Assembly: GCA_012972825.1 (NCBI GenBank)
Contig: JABDHL010000032.1
Coordinates: 16,946-80,945, forward strand
Source: Chlorobiaceae bacterium
GTDB taxonomy: Bacteria > Bacteroidota > Chlorobiia > Chlorobiales > Chlorobiaceae
Reading direction: 5' to 3'
Length of the DNA: 64,000 bases
The first letter of the stretch is position 1. Every line of letters starts with the position of its first letter. A model generated the notes under the pieces. The model was given only the letters and a program-made list of their open reading frames with translations. It had not been told where the DNA came from and searched no databases. Positions 46,369-54,120 of the stretch are shown one piece after another. A program made the translations under genes and the position numbers.

Positions 46369-47699
46369 ACGCTTGCATAATGTTGCGTTACCACCAGCGC
46401 AGCCGCCAACGATAGTAAGATAAATAAAACAACAGTTACCCACCACCTGGGCAAAGGAGAACGAGCATAGAGATGGCTCAATCCGGTTCCAAGCAGCACT
46501 CCTGTCACAGCACTCGCCAGAACTATCCATACCTCAAGTATTGGCCAGACCAGCATAATCTGCGTTCCCAGTATAAACAAGCTTACGAATGCACAGCACA
46601 AAATAAAAAACTTGATATAAGCAGGCACCCAATACTCAGATAACCATGCATCAACGTTTTTCTCTACAGCCGGAACCTTCGGTGCAGGCCAGAACCTTGG
46701 AGCCCAAATACTGCCAAGCAGCACACTCACTGATGCCGATAATTGCAGCATGATAAATGCAAAAGTACCAGTAATCGATAAAACTAAAATCATGCGATGA
46801 AAGTTCATCCTCTCTGCACGCTCTGTATCTGGAAGAGGTAAAGCAGCAATCTTCCTGCCTGAAGCATCCTGGGCATACTCACCAAAATAAGTTATTGCAG
46901 CCTTGTCGAGCGCATCCTTCATTTTCTTCTGAATTACCATGTTGCGCATCTGTGAGCTTGCCATAGTGCGCGCAGCTTGCTCCGCCTGTTCCCCTGTTAA
47001 AGGAATTGGAACCGCGTTATGGAGCATCAAAATCATGGCAAACTTGTCCTGAACACGGGCAACAACCGGAACATCAGGTTTGGAACTGGTTAATACTTTA
47101 ACAATGGCGGGATCCAGCTGATCGGTAGACTGTGTCTGAGTAAGCCTACGAAACTGAAAATTTTTCGCCTTTATCTCATCAACAAGCTGATCGAGCGATG
47201 CACCTTTCCCTGCCTTGACATTAAGTGAAAGAAGTAATGGCACATTAACTACAGGCATCAGTACCTCTTCGTAAACCAGAAGTTTTCTTTCTGCAAAGAG
47301 ACGAGGATTTTGAGCAACAATATCGCGAACAGCCTCTATCTCCAAAGGCTTGGTAGCTGAGGCAAGAGATTGTTGAGCCAGTCCGGCAAGAACCTGCCGA
47401 TGTGCCTCATGCAGTAAGAGGGGAAACTCAGGGGACTTATCCAGATTGAGCTTTACCGCTTCCTGTGCAAGCAGCTCACTGCGCACAAGACTTGCCAGTA
47501 TGTTACGCTTCTGTTCAAGTGCTGCCTCCTTACTGACTGCAGGAGCAGCAGTGCGTTCATAAAGACTTCTGACTTCAAGCTGGGTAATCTCAACACCATT
47601 GACTACCGCTGCTATTCTGTCAGCAGAACTGTTACCGGAATGGGGGGAACATCCGGTAACCGTAAAAGCTAAAATAACTATATAAAATAAATACCGCAT
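46365..47699 (-). CDS. EpsD-like peptidyl-prolyl isomerase fused to a membrane domain
   Basis: A 444-aa two-part protein. The N-terminus is a lipoprotein signal (AFTVTGC, Cys17) followed by a SurA/EpsD-like region: RIAAVVNGVEITQLEV near 28, a helical segment with RNILASLVRSELLAQEA, and a parvulin-like part about 130-240. After about residue 295 come four membrane helices (a MILVLSITGTFAFIMLQL-type run, IKFFILCCAFVSLFILG, EVWIVLASAVTGVLLGTG and WWVTVVLFILLSLAAALVV). EpsD proteins are normally soluble lipoproteins, so this C-terminal membrane fusion is unusual. It is coupled to the exosortase gene by ATGA. Confidence 0.72.
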   Translation of the reverse strand: MRYLFYIVILAFTVTGCSPHSGNSSADRIAAVVNGVEITQLEVRSLYERTAAPAVSKEAALEQKRNILASLVRSELLAQEAVKLNLDKSPEFPLLLHEAHRQVLAGLAQQSLASATKPLEIEAVRDIVAQNPRLFAERKLLVYEEVLMPVVNVPLLLSLNVKAGKGASLDQLVDEIKAKNFQFRRLTQTQSTDQLDPAIVKVLTSSKPDVPVVARVQDKFAMILMLHNAVPIPLTGEQAEQAARTMASSQMRNMVIQKKMKDALDKAAITYFGEYAQDASGRKIAALPLPDTERAERMNFHRMILVLSITGTFAFIMLQLSASVSVLLGSIWAPRFWPAPKVPAVEKNVDAWLSEYWVPAYIKFFILCCAFVSLFILGTQIMLVWPILEVWIVLASAVTGVLLGTGLSHLYARSPLPRWWVTVVLFILLSLAAALVVTQHYASV

Positions 47700-47798
47700 A
47701 CAACTAATGCTAAATTAAACACTTGTAACCCTGAACATACTTGTTTAGTTCCCCGGAATACTCAAATAAACAGCTTACCCACGAAAATCCTCTTCGAA

Positions 47799-49625
47799 TC
47801 AGTGTTGTCGAATATTTTCTGCATGATAAAGCCCCGACTGCATCCTGTACAAGCGTGCATAGACCCCATCGGCAAGCATCAGCTCTTCATGGCTCCCCTC
47901 TTCAGCAATAACCCCATCATCCAGCACAATAATCCGACCGGCCATGCGCACGGTAGAAAGGCGGTGGCTGATAATCAGGGCAGCTTTCCCCTTGGTCAGC
48001 TCATTAAAATGCCCGACCAGCTCATATTCAGCTTCAACATCCAGAGAGCTGGTAGGCTCATCAAGAATCATGATTGAAGCATCACGCAGAAACGCCCTCG
48101 CTATGGCAATTTTCTGCCACTCACCCATGCTCAGCTCACGCCCGCCATCAAAAAGATTCCCCAAAATAGCCTCATACCCCCCTTCAAGCCTCTCCAGAAC
48201 CTCATGAGCACCCGACAGCCTTGCCGCCTCCTCAACCCTCAGGTCATCCCGAGAAACCTCAATATTCCCCATACGGATATTATCCCTTCCGCTCATCTGG
48301 TACCGGACATATTCCTGAAAAATAACCCCGATACGCTTCCGAAGCTCTTCAAGCTCAAACATCCGGTAATCAATGCCGTCGATAAGAATCTGCCCCTCAT
48401 CAGGTTCATAGAGTCTGCAGAGCAGTTTCACCAGCGTTGATTTGCCGCACCCATTCTCCCCCACAAGTGCAACATGCTCCCCGGGACCTATCGAAGCTGT
48501 AAAATCCTTAAGTACAACCCGTTCACTCCCTGGATAACGGAACGAAACATGATTGAACCTGATCCCCTGAACAATGGGCACAGGAAAAGGCTTGGGTTCT
48601 GCAGGAGAAACAATAAGAGGCATGTGTTTTAAAAAGGCATCAAGGTTCCCGAAAAACAGCGCATCACGGTAGAGCGATGCCACGGCATTAAGGATGCTCT
48701 GTGTAGAAGACTGCGCTCGTTGCATTGCCTGATAAATCATCACCAGGCTCCCGATACTCAACGCCCCGGCCAACGAGCGGAACAGCAGAAAGCCCAGAGA
48801 AAGAAAAAGTGACACAAGCACCATAAACTGACTGAAAAACCCGTACAATGCCTCCCTGTCCGCCAGCTCAATAGTTTCCTGACGCTGCCGGGCCCGTATG
48901 GTATTATACTTCCCTATAAAATAGGCTCCAAGGCTGAAAAGCCTTAACTCCTTCGCAAAAATTTCGGAAGTAAGCAACGAGTTAAGGTAAAAGAGATGGC
49001 GTTTCTCCGGCGTCTGTTTATACTGGAGACCATAATTTTTTTTCGAAAAAAACATTTTCACACCAAACGCCGGCAGAAGCGCAAGAAAAAGAAAGAGAGC
49101 AACCGTCCAGTGGACACTGACAATCAAACCCGCCAGAGCGGTAATGGTCACCAGCGACTGTAACAGGGTGAACATCCCGTTGATAATACCGAGAGGGCGA
49201 TAAGCCGCTTCCTGCTGGGCGCGATGAAGGGCATCATAATACCCCGCATGTTCATAATAGGAGAGATCCATAGCAATGGAGTGCTTATGGAGAATGGTGG
49301 TGACAGTGTCGAGCACCTGTTCAGTCTGTCGAGTGCTTACTAAAGTAGCAAGGAAACTGCTCGCCTGCTGCAGCAGCATAAAAAAACCTGTAAGCAGTAC
49401 TAAAAAAAGGATCCTCTTCCAACCGCTGGAACTATGCAGCAATCCCTTGTTTTCAGAAAGCAGATCAACCAGCAGCTTAATGGTATAGAGTGAACCAAGC
49501 GGCAAAACACCCTGTACAACATTCAACAGGGCACGAACAACAACCAGTCGGGGACTGCTCGCCCAGATAAGCTTGACCGCCTTGCCAAGTGCATGGATAA
49601 TCTCTCTGATTCCCTGCTTGTCCAC
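47799..49625 (-). CDS. ABC exporter, fused membrane and ATPase domains
   Basis: A 608-aa half-transporter. The transmembrane domain (about 20-320, six helices) is followed by the ATPase domain with Walker A GENGCGKST at 389-397, signature LSMGEWQ at 498-504 and Walker B IMILDEP at 518-524. There is no N-terminal C39 peptidase domain, so it exports without trimming its cargo. The start is GTG at 49625, overlapping the stop (TAG) of the S24/S26 peptidase gene by one base. That coupling and its place in the peptide cassette suggest that it exports the modified peptide. Confidence 0.88.
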   Translation of the reverse strand: MDKQGIREIIHALGKAVKLIWASSPRLVVVRALLNVVQGVLPLGSLYTIKLLVDLLSENKGLLHSSSGWKRILFLVLLTGFFMLLQQASSFLATLVSTRQTEQVLDTVTTILHKHSIAMDLSYYEHAGYYDALHRAQQEAAYRPLGIINGMFTLLQSLVTITALAGLIVSVHWTVALFLFLALLPAFGVKMFFSKKNYGLQYKQTPEKRHLFYLNSLLTSEIFAKELRLFSLGAYFIGKYNTIRARQRQETIELADREALYGFFSQFMVLVSLFLSLGFLLFRSLAGALSIGSLVMIYQAMQRAQSSTQSILNAVASLYRDALFFGNLDAFLKHMPLIVSPAEPKPFPVPIVQGIRFNHVSFRYPGSERVVLKDFTASIGPGEHVALVGENGCGKSTLVKLLCRLYEPDEGQILIDGIDYRMFELEELRKRIGVIFQEYVRYQMSGRDNIRMGNIEVSRDDLRVEEAARLSGAHEVLERLEGGYEAILGNLFDGGRELSMGEWQKIAIARAFLRDASIMILDEPTSSLDVEAEYELVGHFNELTKGKAALIISHRLSTVRMAGRIIVLDDGVIAEEGSHEELMLADGVYARLYRMQSGLYHAENIRQH

Positions 49626-50215
49626 TAAGGAAGCGCTGACTCATCAATAAAAAGACGAAAGGGAGGTCGCAACTGCCATTTGTCACAACCAGGCATACGA
49701 CGTCCTATAACAAGTCTGCCAAGAAGCAGCTGCATCTCAACGCCATCCTTTATCTTAAAAAAAACGACTCGTGGTTTTACCGATACAGGCAATATCCTTC
49801 TGAAAACACCAAAACTGGAAAGAGTCTGATAGGCCGGACTGAGTAATCGGACAACGATGTTGGAGAAGTGTTTTACAGTCCAGAGGATTCTCGCATAGAT
49901 AATGCCCTGTTTCCCTCCCCTGATCACTCTTTGTCTGGAAGCTCTTTGTACGGAAACAACCTTGCCGATAATTTTCTCTTGCTGCAATATCCTTGCATCA
50001 TGGGTATGAACATTGTCACCCCTGGTTACAATACCGCGAGAATCAACTGAGACAACACGATGTGCTATATGGAGTTTGCCATGCTTCTGAAAAACAACCA
50101 CATCTCCAACACGCACAACCCCACCACAAGCCACCATAAGTTTGTCACCTGGCTTAAGCGTGGGGAGCATACTTGAGCCTTTAAATTCAAAATACATCGT
50201 ACGTACATCTACCAT
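49625..50215 (-). CDS. S24/S26 family peptidase (signal-peptidase-like)
   Basis: A 196-aa protein whose N-terminal half matches the S24/S26 serine peptidase fold. The Ser box is FKGSSMLPTLKPGD near residues 11-24. A VVVFQKHGKLHIAHRVV strand follows near 39-55, then VTRGDNVHTHD near 63. His in IAHRVV suggests the Ser-His type seen in SipW/archaeal signal peptidases rather than Ser-Lys. There is no N-terminal membrane anchor. The C-terminal ~100 residues are unassigned and basic. Seven-base overlap with the kinase gene and one-base overlap with the ABC gene place it in the peptide cassette. A leader-peptidase role is inferred. Confidence 0.78.
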   Translation of the reverse strand: MVDVRTMYFEFKGSSMLPTLKPGDKLMVACGGVVRVGDVVVFQKHGKLHIAHRVVSVDSRGIVTRGDNVHTHDARILQQEKIIGKVVSVQRASRQRVIRGGKQGIIYARILWTVKHFSNIVVRLLSPAYQTLSSFGVFRRILPVSVKPRVVFFKIKDGVEMQLLLGRLVIGRRMPGCDKWQLRPPFRLFIDESALP

Positions 50216-51057
50216 CCAAGTGCTCGCTCTATTTCCTCCCAGAAACGACCATGCAATGAGACACGAAGCTTGAATACCGGTATTTTTTTGGCCATTGTTA
50301 TGGAATTATGAAACATTTTTCTCTGGAGGAGTTTCTTGTTTTCATTTTTAACAATAGCCCAATAATTTCGATATGCCTGATATGCGGATTCCGACATTTG
50401 TGCAACTGACTGGCCTTCACCGAGAGGAAGAACTGAATCAACATCCGACTGCTCAATAAAAAAAATCCCGTAAACTGGAACAGAGTGCTGAAGATTCCAA
50501 GTTTTTTCAGACCCGTTCATAGAGTATTCGCTCCACGTCGGTAATGGATGGGCACGATAAATACCTTGATCCGTAGGAATCATAAGCAGTTCATCATCAC
50601 AAAGAACATTCCAATGTTCAGGAAGTCGACGGCAGGAAGTGGATTTACCGACGCCGCTTTTTCCTGCAAGGAAAACGCCTTTACCATCATATTCAATCAA
50701 GGCAGCATGAAAAAGTTGACCACCATGATCGATGATCTCCCTGTAAATCGGATAAAATGCATTCTTGATGGCAAGAATTTCATCATTGTGGCGTGAAAAT
50801 GGTTTAATGCTATAAAGTATCTTACGCTTTTCTATTTCATAATGTGCATTGAAGGTATCCATTTCATGACAATGCCATCCAATATCAGGTGTTTCTCTAT
50901 TCTCTGCGTTATCGTATTCTACATCAACAAGTTCAAAAATTATTCCAATTTTTTTCAGCCATGGCTTCAACTCTTCAGTTTCAGATGAAAAAGACCAGAT
51001 AAGGTTATTGCTTAACTTTACAGTATAGGTTGGTGTATTACTGTCTTTTTTTTTCAT
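50209..51057 (-). CDS. scmC: HPr-kinase-related protein of the radical SAM peptide cassette (ScmC-like)
   Basis: A 282-aa protein with an HprK-type C-terminal kinase fold. The P-loop is AGKSGVGKST at 131-140 and an acidic pair CDDEL lies at 153-157, as in HPr kinases. HAAL at 117-120 and RAHPLPTW near 170 are further shared features. The N-terminal ~110 residues are family-specific. HprK-like kinases also occur in lasso peptide clusters, where they phosphorylate a C-terminal residue of the precursor. From memory it matches the SynChlorMet cassette protein ScmC. It begins 29 bp after the precursor peptide gene, in the same direction. Confidence 0.78.
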   Translation of the reverse strand: MKKKDSNTPTYTVKLSNNLIWSFSSETEELKPWLKKIGIIFELVDVEYDNAENRETPDIGWHCHEMDTFNAHYEIEKRKILYSIKPFSRHNDEILAIKNAFYPIYREIIDHGGQLFHAALIEYDGKGVFLAGKSGVGKSTSCRRLPEHWNVLCDDELLMIPTDQGIYRAHPLPTWSEYSMNGSEKTWNLQHSVPVYGIFFIEQSDVDSVLPLGEGQSVAQMSESAYQAYRNYWAIVKNENKKLLQRKMFHNSITMAKKIPVFKLRVSLHGRFWEEIERALGW

Positions 51058-51086
51058 TACATCTTTTTCAATAAATCACATCTTAA

Positions 51087-51359
51087 TTATGTACCTAAAG
51101 TTACACAGCCATATTTAGCAACGGCACCAGTCGTACAATAGCGTACTGAAAGACCGCTGGAGAGACACTCATGCAATGCTGAAGTACCATCAGCACAATT
51201 CCCCCCAGCAGCAAATCCAGACTCGCACTCGTTAGGAGTTGAACCTCCAAAATCTTTACAGATATTTTCATATTGACTATTGCCATTTGAAGCACAAAAC
51301 AACCCTAAGGATATATTTCGGTCAGAAAAATCGACAATTCTTGGTTTTTCCCATTTCAT
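51087..51359 (-). CDS. Cysteine-repeat RiPP precursor peptide candidate
   Basis: A 90-aa peptide. ATG at 51359 is chosen because a strong Shine-Dalgarno sequence (GGAGG) lies 6 bases upstream; a longer frame would start at a TTG that overlaps that site. The leader (about 1-21) begins MKWEKPRIVDFSD and carries W3-x-x-P6-x-I8. The core has seven Cys at 22, 34, 45, 55, 65, 75 and 85; the last four intervals are exactly ten residues. Each Cys is followed by Gly at +3 or +4, giving a degenerate C-x2-3-G decapeptide repeat. It lies between two radical SAM genes and the kinase, as expected for the substrate of this cassette. Confidence 0.85.
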   Translation of the reverse strand: MKWEKPRIVDFSDRNISLGLFCASNGNSQYENICKDFGGSTPNECESGFAAGGNCADGTSALHECLSSGLSVRYCTTGAVAKYGCVTLGT

Positions 51360-51508
51360 ATTAACCTCCAATTAGTAAAAAAATTGAATATTCTAAAGAA
51401 TGAAACCACCCTGCAGGAAGCAAAAGGGTATCGGTTTTAGAAATACTAAAATACTTTCGACAAAAGTGGCGAGGAATTCAACCCTGAAACATTAAAAAAT
51501 AAAACAAG

Positions 51509-52624
51509 TCACAAATTTTTTTCTTTCACTACTTTCGGTTTTAATCGAGTTTCGGGAAAGAGACCAGCTTTTCTTGCCCCTTCACAGTACCAGTTGGCTG
51601 ACCATAAACTTTTACTCCTATAATAGTTCTGTGCAACACAGGTTCCAAGGCAGATGCCTTTTAACAAGCACTCTGCACAAACACCCTCCAATTTAGTGGC
51701 AAATCCTTCGCGAAGATTCTCAAGCACATTAGTCTCTAACCAAACTTTTTCAAGCCTTTTTATCGCTGCATGTCCAAAAACCAGCTCTGGCACTGACTCA
51801 CCTATTCCACACCAAGCGTATGAACCATCGGCAAGCACACCGAGTATACCTAAAATCCCGCAGAGTCCCCAGCCGTCTCCTTTATCTCCAAACATTTTTC
51901 CGAGTGGCCGGAAAGCCAATGGATGGGAGTAGACCAACCGAATGTTTGTGGAGGCTGAAAGTGTATGTTCAACCCAGTTCCCAAGCTCCACAAGCTCCTC
52001 AATAGGTAGCGTCTCCATTGCTTCATGCATGGCAACACCTCGCTCAGTAGGTTGTACAAGATTAAACTTGACTGAACCAGCGCCAATTTGTTCAGCAAGC
52101 CTGACCATTGCTTCCATCTGATTCTTATTCCGCTGCATTATAGTCATGATCACCTGTGGCTTCAACCCAGCATGCACCAAGTTCCTGATACCATCAAGTG
52201 CTGCTTCAAATGAACCCGTTACGCCTCTGACCCATTCGTGAGTATCAGCATCAGCACCGTCAAGACTAACGGAGACAAAAGTATTTTTGCTTGCGCCTTT
52301 CAATGCTTCAGCAAGCTCGGACGTACAAAGTATACCGTTTGTTTCAACGTTTAGATCAAGTTCTTCATTGCAAACTACTTCCAGAAGTTCAAAAATTGCA
52401 GGATGCATCAACGGCTCACCACCAGTAAACTTCACACTTCCAAGTCCTAAAAGTTTCGCCTGATTGATAATTGATTGAAACAGCTTAACATCCAAACCTT
52501 GGGCTACCTTACCCGGCGCCAAATATTTCGGAGCTATCCAGCAATGACGACATTTGAGGTTACACCCCTCAGTCAAATAAAAATAGAGGGATCTCAAAGG
52601 ATAGTTCAGTTTGCCGTTTTCCAT
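51509..52624 (-). CDS. scmF: Radical SAM/SPASM peptide maturase (ScmF-like)
   Basis: A 371-aa radical SAM enzyme. The cluster motif is TEGCNLKCRHC with Cys21, Cys25 and Cys28, followed by FTGGEPLMHP near 72. A C-terminal SPASM domain has cysteines in GLCGILG, YAWCGIG, CAECLLKGICLGTC and WYCEGA, enough for auxiliary Fe-S clusters. PqqE-related enzymes of this type form bonds in ribosomal peptides. The precursor gene lies 149 bp downstream. ATG at 52624 is preferred over an upstream TTG at 52645 inside a heptad repeat. The ScmF label (rather than ScmE) is a tentative match from memory. Confidence 0.82.
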   Translation of the reverse strand: MENGKLNYPLRSLYFYLTEGCNLKCRHCWIAPKYLAPGKVAQGLDVKLFQSIINQAKLLGLGSVKFTGGEPLMHPAIFELLEVVCNEELDLNVETNGILCTSELAEALKGASKNTFVSVSLDGADADTHEWVRGVTGSFEAALDGIRNLVHAGLKPQVIMTIMQRNKNQMEAMVRLAEQIGAGSVKFNLVQPTERGVAMHEAMETLPIEELVELGNWVEHTLSASTNIRLVYSHPLAFRPLGKMFGDKGDGWGLCGILGILGVLADGSYAWCGIGESVPELVFGHAAIKRLEKVWLETNVLENLREGFATKLEGVCAECLLKGICLGTCVAQNYYRSKSLWSANWYCEGARKAGLFPETRLKPKVVKEKNL

Positions 52625-52632
52625 TGTCAATT

Positions 52633-52653
52633 TATCAATTATCAATTATCAAC
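52633..52653. repeat. Heptad repeat at the junction of the two radical SAM genes
   Basis: Three head-to-tail 7-bp units: TATCAAT (52633-52639), TATCAAT (52640-52646) and TATCAAC (52647-52653). The array encodes the last residues (QLIIDN) and overlaps the stop codon of the upstream radical SAM gene. A change in unit number would shift the frame of that C-terminal tail and alter the spacing to the next gene. Confidence 0.65.
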
Positions 52654-53747
52654 TGTCCATTATTCGTTGGTAATCTTCCCCCTGCTTCTAGAAAACGCTT
52701 CAGACATGCATCGGGGCTGGGATGGTTCTCCTCACCTAAAATGTTGTAGGCCAATGCAGGACAATTACCACGACAATATGGTATGTAATCGCACTGCCGA
52801 CAAAAGTCAAAATCTTCAAGTAAAATAGCTCGCCGTTCCCTCAATCTTTTGAATTCCGGATGAGTCAGCCAGACATCCACAAGGTGATCCTGATTGATAC
52901 GGCCAAGCTCAATATGGGGCATCTGGCTGCATGGCAACATTATTCCATCTGCCCGAACAGCCATACCTGAAAAAACTCCGCCACATGAGCGCAAAGAGCC
53001 ACAGTTAGGAAGTTTTGCCCGATTCTCCGTTCGCGCATCCTCCATTTCAAGCCAGTGTTTCGCCTCAGCCAAAGGGCCAGCAGAAGCACTGATTCGCCCG
53101 TTGTATTGCTTGTTAAGCCTCAGGAGCGTCTCCATTGCTTGTGAACGATCATCCACAGTGAGCTGTACTTCGTCAGCATAAGAGCGACAAAGGCCAGCGT
53201 AGGAAGCTGCGTTGGTTGAAAAACCGGGAAGATTAAGATCTTCCAAGAGAAAGCGAGCAATGGCATCGAGGTTTTGAACATTGTGGCGATGGATGGTTAC
53301 TCTTACGTTAACTCTAAGATGATGGGCCTGCAAGTGTTTAAGACCCGCAACAACCAAGTCAAAGCTTCCATTATTACGAAATGCATCATGCGGACCAGAA
53401 TAAGATCCGTCAATAGATACCTGAACATAATCACATCTGCCAGTTGAGGCAAGATATGCAGCCATCTCATCGGTAATCAACGTCCCATTGCTCAAAATAC
53501 TGAACCGCATGCGGTTCCGGACAATACCATCAATAAGTTCCCTAAGGTCGTCACGCATAAAGGGTTCACCACCTGAAATAGTCACATCCAGAACTGCACT
53601 ACGGTTGAGTTCCACAAAAAACTTAAGCCATTCCGCAGTTGATAAATCACTACCTTGATCGCCATCACTTGTAAAATGGGCGCAATAAATACACCGGAGA
53701 TTACACCTGTTGGTAATCGAGAGTTCAACTGTCTTCGGGCTCTTCAT
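52635..53747 (-). CDS. scmE: Radical SAM/SPASM peptide maturase (ScmE-like)
   Basis: A 370-aa radical SAM enzyme. It starts MKSPKTVELSITNRC, with cluster cysteines at 15, 19 and 22 (C-N-L-R-C-I-Y-C). TISGGEPFMRDDL near 57 is the SAM-binding GGE motif. The SPASM domain has cysteines in LPNCGSLRSCGG, MLPCSQMPH, CRQCDYIPYCRGNC and DACLKRF. ATG at 53747 fits the family N-terminus; ATG at 53774 would add nine residues and lies in a heptad repeat. The last ~10 residues are encoded by another heptad repeat and are probably non-essential. The ScmE label is tentative. Confidence 0.82.
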   Translation of the reverse strand: MKSPKTVELSITNRCNLRCIYCAHFTSDGDQGSDLSTAEWLKFFVELNRSAVLDVTISGGEPFMRDDLRELIDGIVRNRMRFSILSNGTLITDEMAAYLASTGRCDYVQVSIDGSYSGPHDAFRNNGSFDLVVAGLKHLQAHHLRVNVRVTIHRHNVQNLDAIARFLLEDLNLPGFSTNAASYAGLCRSYADEVQLTVDDRSQAMETLLRLNKQYNGRISASAGPLAEAKHWLEMEDARTENRAKLPNCGSLRSCGGVFSGMAVRADGIMLPCSQMPHIELGRINQDHLVDVWLTHPEFKRLRERRAILLEDFDFCRQCDYIPYCRGNCPALAYNILGEENHPSPDACLKRFLEAGGRLPTNNGQLIIDN

Positions 53748-53763
53748 CACCCTGATATTTCCT

Positions 53764-53798
53764 TCATCCTTCATCCTTTATCCTTTATCCTTTATTCA
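53764..53798. repeat. Heptad repeat between the PqqD-like and first radical SAM genes
   Basis: Five 7-bp units: TCATCCT twice, TTATCCT twice and a degenerate TTATTCA, filling 53764-53798. Read on the transcribed strand the units are AGGATGA/AGGATAA, each containing an AGGA Shine-Dalgarno-like core, directly ahead of the radical SAM start. The last unit includes the PqqD stop codon. Unit number would change the position of ribosome binding sites or of an alternative in-repeat start codon. Confidence 0.7.
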
Positions 53799-54074
53799 CT
53801 GCTCAAACCCGGCAAACCCTTTCTGAACAAGACTATCAATGAACTCAGCAACATATTGCTCAGCATCATCAGGAGCATCCTCACACTCTACACTAAGTTT
53901 GTGCATAATATCGTCGAGGGTGTTTCTACCATCAAGGTGCTTGAAGATAAAAACACTGACCGGATTCACTCCGAACGAATCCCCCGTATCAGGATCGAAC
54001 AGTATAGCCCAGTCATCAAACTCCTCCCGAAGCACCAGCATCGGATCAGCAAGAGGCCTATCGTCACTCTTCAT
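53796..54074 (-). CDS. scmD: PqqD-family peptide chaperone (ScmD-like)
   Basis: A 92-aa PqqD-like protein (RiPP precursor recognition element). It shows the family plan: an N-terminal strand pair VLREEFDDWAILFDPDTGDSFG, the PVSVFIFKHLDG helix, a TLDDIMHKL helix, and a C-terminal helix EQYVAEFIDSLVQKGFA. PqqD domains bind precursor leaders and hand them to radical SAM enzymes. It is the first gene of the maturase-precursor run. From memory it matches the SynChlorMet protein ScmD. Confidence 0.85.
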   Translation of the reverse strand: MKSDDRPLADPMLVLREEFDDWAILFDPDTGDSFGVNPVSVFIFKHLDGRNTLDDIMHKLSVECEDAPDDAEQYVAEFIDSLVQKGFAGFEQ

Positions 54075-54090
54075 GGATATAGAATTATGC

Positions 54091-54120
54091 TTAATAAAGA
54101 TAAAAACAGTCCAATTTCAA
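54091..54120 (-). promoter_or_regulatory. Candidate sigma-70-type promoter of the peptide cassette
   Basis: On the minus strand TTGAAA (54120-54115) and TATTAA (54096-54091) are separated by 18 bases, in the 132-base spacer upstream of the PqqD gene. This is the only sizeable gap between the nucleotidyltransferase gene and the maturases. A/T-rich DNA makes chance matches common, so this is only a candidate. Confidence 0.25.

Noticed and set aside
51087..51359. Precursor peptide considered as an exosortase substrate
   Set aside because: It has no signal peptide, no C-terminal membrane helix and no PEP-type motif.
51372..51508. A second precursor peptide in the gap upstream of the first
   Set aside because: Minus-strand frames close after a few codons and no further Cys-rich frame is present.
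53764..53798. Tandem repeats considered as a CRISPR or CRISPR relic
   Set aside because: Units are 7 bp without spacers and no cas genes are present; this is a simple heptad array.
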